A stretch of DNA of 11,998 bases, taken from an uncultured Bacilli bacterium. Its GTDB lineage: Bacteria; Bacillota_I; Bacilli_A; RF39; UBA660. Shown here piece after piece: positions 7,379 through 11,998 of the stretch. How positions within the stretch are numbered: position 1 is the stretch's first letter; each line of letters begins with the position of its first letter. Location: the NCBI GenBank assembly GCA_910577075.1, contig CAJTKV010000045.1, forward strand, positions 1-11,998, given 5' to 3'. Both the position numbers and the translations under genes were made by a program. The notes under the pieces are model-generated. The model was not told where the DNA came from, made no database searches, and saw only the letters and a list, made by a program, of their open reading frames with translations.

Positions 7379-7406
7379 TCGTAGAATAACAAGTATTCTA
7401 TGATAT
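7379..7406. repeat. Right 28-bp inverted repeat (recombination site) of the recombinase cassette
   Basis: This is the exact reverse complement of 6302-6329. It contains TAGAATA (7382-7388), spacer ACAAG (7389-7393) and TATTCTA (7394-7400). Allowing one mismatch the arms extend to 10 bp. It lies 6 bp from the terminator hairpin on its right. Confidence 0.93.
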
Positions 7407-7412
7407 TATGAA

Positions 7413-7437
7413 AAAAACACGAATAAATCGTGTTTTT
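7413..7437. terminator. Bidirectional intrinsic terminator after the ATPase gene
   Basis: A 10-bp stem (7413-7422 with 7428-7437) has a 5-nt loop. On the minus strand it is followed by a long T run from the seven A at 7411-7417, ending the ATPase transcript just before the cassette. On the plus strand it also ends in T-rich sequence, so it would stop transcription leaving the cassette to the right. Confidence 0.75.
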
Positions 7438-7470
7438 ATTATGCTTATTTTTTGTTTTTTTATACAAAAA

Positions 7471-8748
7471 TCAATTTTTCAAAGCAGTTATAGGAACGAC
7501 ATATACACCATCTGGTCTCTGATATGCCGCATTTGTCAAACCACAAATTACACATAAAACAGATGGTATATGGCCTCCCTCTTTTTTTATTGAATCTCTA
7601 AAATCAATTAAATTCTTAGCTGCTTCTTCTATGGCATTTGCCCCTAATTTTATTTCAAAGCAACACCAGTTACCATCATCAAGTTCAATAACATGATCAA
7701 CCTCTCTATTTAAGTAATCTTGATAGTGAAAACTTTTTGCATCAAAGGAATCAGCATAAACTTTCAAATCTCTTTCAACCATTGCTTCAAACAATAATCC
7801 AAAAGTTTCTAAATCACCAATTAATTTTTCTTCTGTCAAATTTAGCAAAGCACAAGCAATAGAAGGATCAACAAAATGCTTTTTTTCTGATTGTTTGACA
7901 CGAATTGATGAACGAATATTTGTAGAAAAGGGCTCATCATTATCAATTAAATATAGTCTATTCAAAGCATCCAAGTAATTAGCTAATGTATCTTTATCTA
8001 TATCTTCGTTATCAATTTCTTTAATATCATTTTTAAGTGTTGTATTTGTTACAGTTGTACTTTCATTCCGAGCTAATGATTTTAACAATAAACGCATTTT
8101 GTGTTTATCTCTATAAATACCATCAAGACGATATAAATCATCATCTATAATCAAGTCTATATATTCACTTATAGCAATTTTTGTTTGATTTGATGAATAA
8201 CTAATATAACCAGGAAAACCTCCTCTAATAATCAATCTAGCAAGAGTTCGTATATCTACCTCTCCCGTAGCTTTTGCTATTTTATTTCCCTTGCAAATAT
8301 CTTTCAAGGATATCAATCCAGAAGAATCACCTGATTCATATAAAGACATTGGTCGCAAATGTATTTTAGCAAATCTTCCTGCCCCGCTATGAGCAATTCC
8401 TTTTCTATTTGGAGTAGAAGACCCAGTTAATATATACTGCCCCTTTAATCCAGTTTTATCGACATCTGCTCGTATTTCATCCCACAAATTTGTAGCTTCT
8501 TGCCACTCATCAATCAATTTTGGTTTTTCTCCTTCTAATATAATATTAGGAGAAATCTTAGCTAATTGAACATTATTAGATTCATCGCCTGTTGTTTTAT
8601 GTAATAAAGTTTCACTATTGGCATGATATCTTCCTGCCCAAGTTTTTCCACAATACTTGGGACCTTCAATACAAATAGCTCCAAATAACTGCAAATATTC
8701 TTCGATTTTATCATCAACTATTCTTTTCCTATAATCTTTGATTTCCAT
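7471..8748 (-). CDS. AAA family ATPase with C-terminal DUF4143 domain
   Basis: This is 425 residues from ATG 8748. An ATG in the same frame at 8844 is rejected because it lies upstream of a perfect promoter and inside a direct-repeat array. AGGA at 8757-8760 serves the chosen start. Walker A is GPKYCGKT (29-36) and Walker B is KLIDEW (77-82). LTGSS (107-111) and GAGR (122-125) complete the N-terminal AAA_14-type ATPase. The C-terminal DUF4143 region ends with a PD-(D/E)XK-like pattern, VDHVIE...CFEIK, with Asp351, Glu365 and Lys367. Such proteins are common, often transferred, single-gene ORFs in gut bacteria and archaea, and their biological role is poorly known. It is expressed alone, between two terminators, with direct repeats upstream. 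It is probably cytosolic. Confidence 0.92.
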   Translation of the reverse strand: MEIKDYRKRIVDDKIEEYLQLFGAICIEGPKYCGKTWAGRYHANSETLLHKTTGDESNNVQLAKISPNIILEGEKPKLIDEWQEATNLWDEIRADVDKTGLKGQYILTGSSTPNRKGIAHSGAGRFAKIHLRPMSLYESGDSSGLISLKDICKGNKIAKATGEVDIRTLARLIIRGGFPGYISYSSNQTKIAISEYIDLIIDDDLYRLDGIYRDKHKMRLLLKSLARNESTTVTNTTLKNDIKEIDNEDIDKDTLANYLDALNRLYLIDNDEPFSTNIRSSIRVKQSEKKHFVDPSIACALLNLTEEKLIGDLETFGLLFEAMVERDLKVYADSFDAKSFHYQDYLNREVDHVIELDDGNWCCFEIKLGANAIEEAAKNLIDFRDSIKKEGGHIPSVLCVICGLTNAAYQRPDGVYVVPITALKN

Positions 8749-8770
8749 ATTATCATTCCTAACTATTATA

Positions 8771-8799
8771 ATTATATGATTTCTCAATATTTTTGTCAA
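8771..8799 (-). promoter_or_regulatory. Consensus promoter of the DUF4143 ATPase gene
   Basis: Minus-strand TTGACA (8794-8799) and TATAAT (8771-8776) are both perfect and separated by exactly 17 bp. Transcription would begin near 8764, just before the AGGA site and the ATG at 8748. This also fixes the gene start. Confidence 0.88.
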
Positions 8800-8801
8800 A
8801 C

Positions 8802-8862
8802 TCAATCGGAGAGATTTTGCGTTTTCAATCGGAGAAATTTCCAACTTTCAATCGGAGAGATT
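8802..8862. repeat. Three 15-bp direct repeats at 23-bp period upstream of the ATPase promoter
   Basis: TCAATCGGAGAGATT occurs at 8802-8816 and 8848-8862, and with one change (A for G at the 12th base) at 8825-8839. The starts are exactly 23 bp apart and the 8-bp spacers differ. The array begins 2 bp beyond the -35 box. It looks like an operator or iteron array and is too small for a CRISPR. Confidence 0.85.
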
Positions 8863-8864
8863 CT

Positions 8865-8900
8865 AAAAAAGTTTTTCCAGTAGACTGGAAAAACTTTTTT
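8865..8900. terminator. Strong bidirectional intrinsic terminator after the dehydrogenase gene
   Basis: A 16-bp perfect stem (8865-8880 with 8885-8900) with loop TAGA has A runs and T runs at its outer ends, so it works in both directions. The dehydrogenase stop codon overlaps its right end. It ends the rpsP-khpA-dehydrogenase transcript. Confidence 0.9.
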
Positions 8901-9643
8901 TACATTAATGATCCACCATTGACATTGATGTTCTGTCCATTTATATAACTTGCCTTATCGGACAATAAGAATATTACAGCATTAGCTATATCATCTGTCG
9001 TTGCAAGTCTTCCTAGTGGATTATTTTGTGTCTGCTCTTGTATTTCTTCATCAGTCCATCCACTAAGAGCTAGTGGTGTTATCGTTAAACTAGGACTTAC
9101 ACAGTTAACTCTTATTTTATATTTGGCAAACTCTAATGATGCTGTCTTTGTAAAGTTAATTATCGCCGAAGCTGCTCCACAATAGGCACTTGCCTCTTCA
9201 CATGGCATAGTCCCTAGTCTCGATGCAATATTAACAATAGCCGATTGTTCGCCCTTTTTTAATAAGGGAAGTGCGTACTTTGTCGTAATTACTTTACCAG
9301 TAAAGTTGGTATCGACAACTTTTTTAAATAGACACATATCAGTCTCTTCAATAAAAGCATCAATATTCATACCTGCATTATTTATTAAATATTCTAAATG
9401 CCCTTTTTTCTCATTGATTTTATTCATCATTTTTAATACTTCTTCTTCATTAGAAATATCGGCTTTGATAAACTCAAAATTTGAACTAAATTGCTTAAAT
9501 TCTTTTTTTACTTCATACATGCGATCTTCATCCTTATGAAAATTTATAAAGACAAAAGCTCCCTCTTTGATTAAATATTCTGCTATTTTTTTGCCAATTC
9601 CGCTCGTACCACCTGTAACTAAAGCTATTTTTCCTTCAAACAT
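8900..9643 (-). CDS. Short-chain dehydrogenase/reductase, atypical active site
   Basis: This is 247 residues from ATG 9643, with AAAGGA about five nt upstream; the in-frame upstream start at 9685 would overlap khpA. The Rossmann fold is clear: TGGTSGIG (10-17) binds NAD(P), NNAG is at 88-91, Asn113 and Ser141 are in their expected places, and the C-terminus GQNINVNGG is typical of FabG-like classical SDRs. The catalytic Tyr is residue 154 in SAYCGAASA, but the residue four later, normally Lys, is Ala158. The usual PG after VNCVS is PS. It may be a weak or altered enzyme, or have a non-catalytic role. It follows khpA by 28 nt in the rpsP operon, where rimM or trmD would be common. Substrate is unknown. 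Confidence 0.92.
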   Translation of the reverse strand: MFEGKIALVTGGTSGIGKKIAEYLIKEGAFVFINFHKDEDRMYEVKKEFKQFSSNFEFIKADISNEEEVLKMMNKINEKKGHLEYLINNAGMNIDAFIEETDMCLFKKVVDTNFTGKVITTKYALPLLKKGEQSAIVNIASRLGTMPCEEASAYCGAASAIINFTKTASLEFAKYKIRVNCVSPSLTITPLALSGWTDEEIQEQTQNNPLGRLATTDDIANAVIFLLSDKASYINGQNINVNGGSLM

Positions 9644-9671
9644 AAAATTCCTTTCTAAAATGAAAAAAGAA

Positions 9672-9923
9672 TTAGAATGAATCAATATTTATTCTAACTC
9701 TATTTATATTCATATTATAAGCTGCTGCTGATATTAATACACGTAAAGCAGAAGCCATTTTTCCACCCTTGCCAATTATAGTCCCCATATCGTCTTCATG
9801 AACAATAATTTCTAGTTGAATAATTTCATCATCGCCTAAAAATTCTTGAACTTTAACCATATCTGGTTCCTTAACAAGTGAGCGAACTAAATTTTCAGTA
9901 AAATTAATTAATTCTTGATGCAT
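9672..9923 (-). CDS. khpA: KH-domain RNA-binding protein KhpA
   Basis: This 83-residue single KH-domain protein has the GxxG loop GKGG (51-54) in GTIIGKGGKMASALRVL. Length and position directly after rpsP match KhpA (YlqC) of Firmicutes, a small RNA-binding protein that pairs with KhpB and affects cell division and wall synthesis in streptococci. The ATG at 9923 lies 2 nt after the rpsP stop, with its ribosome site (GAAGGT) inside the end of rpsP, so the two are translationally linked. Confidence 0.95.
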   Translation of the reverse strand: MHQELINFTENLVRSLVKEPDMVKVQEFLGDDEIIQLEIIVHEDDMGTIIGKGGKMASALRVLISAAAYNMNINRVRINIDSF

Positions 9924-9925
9924 AA

Positions 9926-10201
9926 TTACTTACCTTCTTTTTTAGTATTCTTAAATTTTGCCCAAATACCAGTTTGACTTAAAAGATTTTTAACTGTGTC
10001 AGTTGGTTGAGCACCGTTATTTAACCATTTGATAGCTTTTTCTTCGTCAATCTTAACATTGTCTTCAGCCTTAATTGGATCATAAGTACCAATAGTTTCA
10101 ATAAATCTTCCGTCTCTTGGACTTCTTGAGTCAGCAGCAATTACTCTATAAAAAGGTCTTTGCTTAGCTCCCATTCTTTTTAATCTTAATTTAACAGCCA
10201 T
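9926..10201 (-). CDS. rpsP: 30S ribosomal protein S16
   Basis: The 91-residue protein has the S16 signature MAVKLRLKRMGAKQRPFYRV, then ADSRSPRDGRFIETIGTYDP, and normal length. It is a small-subunit assembly protein binding 16S rRNA. AGGAGG lies shortly before the ATG at 10201, and a near-consensus promoter is 30 nt further upstream. It is the first gene of an operon with khpA and a dehydrogenase. Confidence 0.98.
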   Translation of the reverse strand: MAVKLRLKRMGAKQRPFYRVIAADSRSPRDGRFIETIGTYDPIKAEDNVKIDEEKAIKWLNNGAQPTDTVKNLLSQTGIWAKFKNTKKEGK

Positions 10202-10230
10202 GTAATACGCCTCCTTTTTCTATTACATTA

Positions 10231-10259
10231 ATATTAACACGCCTATCATTTTATGTCAA
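10231..10259 (-). promoter_or_regulatory. Promoter of the rpsP operon
   Basis: Minus-strand TTGACA (10254-10259) and TAATAT (10231-10236) are separated by 17 bp, 30 nt before the rpsP start. The -35 box is part of a small dyad, GTCAAC (10255-10260) with GTTGAC (10269-10274), which may be an operator or a weak hairpin after the preceding gene. Confidence 0.85.
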
Positions 10260-10273
10260 CTATTTTTGGTTGA

Positions 10274-11563
10274 CTAATTACTTTTATTTGTTAATTCTAA
10301 TTTTTGAACAGCTTTATCGATAAAGTCTTTAACTGGTGCAAGCTTTGGATCCCCTGGATTAAAATCGCGAATATCATAAACAGCAGATGCTTTATTTAAT
10401 GCTGAATTATTATTTACAAAGTCAAAATCTGCGGGAATATCGTAAATCTCAAAATATGGTGAATGTGTTGCATAGTGTAAAAGTTTCAATCCATCTGTAC
10501 TTCGCATATAATATTCTTCAATTACTCCACTATAACTACCAGTCTTCAAAGGATGCGGAAGCAACCCATTGCGCACCGAAAACTCATTGGGAAAAGTAAC
10601 CCCAAAAGGAAGTTCACGAGTCATCGTCGCCTCTCTATCCGTTGTATAATTAGTCGTTATTTTAACTACATTATCATCGATAATAAATGTCGAGTTATAT
10701 GATAAATTATCAACTAATGATGATTCGAAAGGAAGGACTTTATTCTCTGTCTTTTTCTCGGCATCCCAAGTATAGGCATACTTTTTCGTCTCATATAGTT
10801 CTATCGTTCCATTAATAATAACTTTATCCTTATTTTTTAAGACAATATTCTGTTTTTGTCTTTGATATCCCGTTTTAGATGAGTAAGATTTATAGCCACT
10901 TACTGTTAGTAGCTCATCATCAGGAACTGGAACAATGCTATTTCCTCTAGGCGTATACATTCCCGAAGCCAAGAAAGATGAATCAAACAAGTTATATACA
11001 CTATCGCGTTTGCGCGTATAATCTTTTTTTATTAGTCGCCCATTATCTTCACATTTATAAATATTTTCAAAAACATCACCCATATTTTCATATAGATAAC
11101 TAAGAATTATATTTTGCTCTTCTTCATAATCTTCTTTATTGCCATTCACCATAATTTCTATAGCATGATTATTGGCATTTACACGTAATTTTAAGCGGCT
11201 ATTGCTGAGTATTCTTAACTTATCGAGCATTTCTCTAATATAGCGTGGTTGCATTCTTTCATTTTCCCAACCTAACTCTAATTTTTTAGCATCCTTAATC
11301 TTTGCATAGACTAAACTATGATCATTTAGATGGCGTCTAACACCATAGTGATTTACAACACCTATTCTCTTAGCATCTAAGTTTTTACGAGCAAACTTTA
11401 TAGTATCATCATACTTACCCTTATTAACTCTTAAAAAATATACTCCTATGCGATTTTCCCTAAATGACTCTATTCCCGCTTTGTCTAAGTCTATCATAGC
11501 TTCATTTATATAATCTTTGTCATATGACCATAAACAATGTTGATTCTTTTCCTTCTTTGGCAT
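10274..11563 (-). CDS. Conserved-looking hypothetical cytosolic protein, 429 residues
   Basis: I do not recognise this protein. It starts at ATG 11563 with AGGAGAGGAAAAT directly before it, and has no signal peptide or membrane segment. The first half (about 1-200) is charged with mixed helix and strand (for example EMLDKLRILSNSRLKLRVNA). The second half (about 205-429) is rich in predicted strands, Tyr and Thr, with polar runs such as NYTTDREATMTRELPFGV and a final helix (about 408-425). It has its own promoter, sits between the LCP gene and rpsP, and has no strong terminator after it, so it may be partly co-transcribed with rpsP. No catalytic motif is evident. Its length, good ribosome site and domain-like composition make it a real gene. 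Confidence 0.85.
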   Translation of the reverse strand: MPKKEKNQHCLWSYDKDYINEAMIDLDKAGIESFRENRIGVYFLRVNKGKYDDTIKFARKNLDAKRIGVVNHYGVRRHLNDHSLVYAKIKDAKKLELGWENERMQPRYIREMLDKLRILSNSRLKLRVNANNHAIEIMVNGNKEDYEEEQNIILSYLYENMGDVFENIYKCEDNGRLIKKDYTRKRDSVYNLFDSSFLASGMYTPRGNSIVPVPDDELLTVSGYKSYSSKTGYQRQKQNIVLKNKDKVIINGTIELYETKKYAYTWDAEKKTENKVLPFESSLVDNLSYNSTFIIDDNVVKITTNYTTDREATMTRELPFGVTFPNEFSVRNGLLPHPLKTGSYSGVIEEYYMRSTDGLKLLHYATHSPYFEIYDIPADFDFVNNNSALNKASAVYDIRDFNPGDPKLAPVKDFIDKAVQKLELTNKSN

Positions 11564-11587
11564 ATTTTCCTCTCCTTTTTTCCCTAT

Positions 11588-11616
11588 ATTATAGTCTCAT
11601 ACTCTAAAAAAAACAA
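11588..11616 (-). promoter_or_regulatory. Candidate promoter of the 429-residue protein gene
   Basis: Minus-strand TATAAT (11588-11593) is perfect. At 17-bp spacing the -35 position (11611-11616) reads TTGTTT, keeping only TTG of the consensus. The -35 lies within the terminator stem of the upstream gene. Confidence 0.5.
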
Positions 11617-11635
11617 CTAATTTGTAGTTGTTTTT
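11609..11635. terminator. Intrinsic terminator after the LCP gene
   Basis: An 11-bp stem (11609-11619 with 11625-11635) with a 5-nt loop is followed on the minus strand by a run of eight T (A run 11606-11613, partly in the stem). The LCP stop codon (11617-11619) is inside the stem. Confidence 0.8.
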
Positions 11636-11998
11636 GAAGTCGTCAATTCTTCTGTTCCCTTTAGGACATCATCATCACCATTATATAGATTATTAATGGC
11701 AAGTTTTACCGCAGAGATAGTGTCTTCATATGGTTCAATAACAGAAGCTTTAAGATTACCCAAAGCATAGCATGGTCGTGACGCATTTACCCCATTTGCA
11801 CTAATAGTATCAAAACTCCAATTAGCATTATCTGTCATCTGTTTTTTGATAAAATTAATCATTTCTTCACTCGTCATATTAGTCACTACACGTCCCGATA
11901 GACTATTTAAAATACTATTATATTTAGTAATTATCTTCGGACTTATTGCTTTATTTATTGTTGCCTCTAAAACGAGCATTTGATTTTTGCCACGAGCA
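11617..11998 (-). CDS. LytR-CpsA-Psr (LCP) family protein, C-terminal fragment (5' end cut by window)
   Basis: The frame is open to the right edge; 126 residues are visible, beginning ARGKNQMLVLEATINKA. That is the conserved LCP segment in which an Arg and the RxxNQ-type helix follow the catalytic core. The rest (NMTSEEMINFIKKQM, then NWSFDTISANG, then SVIEPYEDTISAVKLAINNLYNG) matches the usual LCP C-terminus. LCP proteins are membrane-anchored enzymes that attach anionic glycopolymers to peptidoglycan from lipid-linked precursors. A Thr/Ser-rich tail ends the protein. The internal Met at 11979 is not the start because homology continues upstream. It has its own terminator, separating it from the next gene. 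Confidence 0.85.
   Translation of the reverse strand, partial: ARGKNQMLVLEATINKAISPKIITKYNSILNSLSGRVVTNMTSEEMINFIKKQMTDNANWSFDTISANGVNASRPCYALGNLKASVIEPYEDTISAVKLAINNLYNGDDDVLKGTEELTTSKTTTN

Larger units (their letters stand above)
6302..7406. mobile_element. Candidate invertible DNA segment carrying its own tyrosine recombinase
   Basis: A 1,105-bp segment holds one recombinase gene and its upstream region, bounded exactly by perfect 28-bp inverted repeats. Integrated elements are expected to leave direct att repeats, whereas inverted sites recombine to flip the segment. No other cargo gene is present. The left outside neighbour is the surface operon and the right outside neighbour is a bidirectional terminator. 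Inversion is inferred from architecture and only one orientation is visible here. Confidence 0.72.

Noticed and set aside
6302..7406. attL/attR ends of an integrated mobile element
   Set aside because: The repeats are inverted, not direct, and the segment holds no cargo beyond the recombinase.
8749..8844. N-terminal extension of the ATPase from ATG 8844
   Set aside because: It would read through the direct repeats and a perfect promoter; ATG 8748 has a ribosome site and begins where the family homology begins.
8802..8862. CRISPR array
   Set aside because: Repeats are 15 bp with 8-bp spacers, only three units, and there are no cas genes.
9644..9685. Longer dehydrogenase start at 9685
   Set aside because: It overlaps the end of khpA and adds a non-SDR leader; ATG 9643 has a good ribosome site and starts right before the Rossmann fold.

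Overview
The window is very AT-rich, tightly packed, and every supported gene lies on the minus strand, so transcription runs from high to low coordinates. Intact families are read with the standard bacterial code: several genes end in TGA and Trp is TGG throughout. Ribosome-binding sites are Firmicutes-like (GGAGG types), and promoters are consensus TTGACA/TATAAT. Together with SipW-type secretion, DUF5305 and the surface-protein style, this suggests an uncultured, probably gut-associated low-GC Bacilli/Mycoplasmatota-like lineage. That placement is an inference.

Reading in the direction of transcription, the right end (11998-8865) is chromosomal housekeeping DNA. It holds the C-terminal part of an LCP-family wall-polymer ligase, ended by a hairpin terminator, then an unrecognised 429-residue cytosolic protein. 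Next come rpsP and khpA, spaced 2 nt apart behind a near-consensus promoter, and a short-chain dehydrogenase that lacks the expected active-site lysine. A strong bidirectional terminator closes this block.

The middle (8862-7413) holds a DUF4143-type AAA ATPase. It has a perfect consensus promoter, and three 15-bp direct repeats at an exact 23-bp period lie immediately upstream of its -35 box. A bidirectional terminator follows it.

Next (7406-6302) is a self-contained cassette: one tyrosine recombinase gene bounded by a perfect 28-bp inverted repeat. Each repeat carries an internal palindromic core, 7-bp arms around an asymmetric 5-bp spacer, which is the architecture of a tyrosine-recombinase crossover site. 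Inverted orientation predicts DNA inversion rather than excision.

The left half (6111-1, running off the edge) is a surface-fibre or surface-protein operon. It encodes two tandem TasA/camelysin-like proteins with SipW-type signal peptides and an ER-type (Ser/His) signal peptidase with a large polytopic N-terminal region. It also encodes a DUF5305-type two-pass membrane protein, a third small exported protein with a SipW-like signal, and a large exported protein that is cut by the window edge. The last two share a motif of the form YDNSKSG...VQxAxDELY, at the C-terminus of one and the N-terminus of the other.

The most interesting reading is that the recombinase cassette is a phase switch beside the surface operon. 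In the orientation seen, recombinase transcription points into the operon with no strong terminator between them. If the cassette flipped, the recombinase would instead run into the terminator at 7413-7437. This is inferred from sequence layout and not demonstrated.
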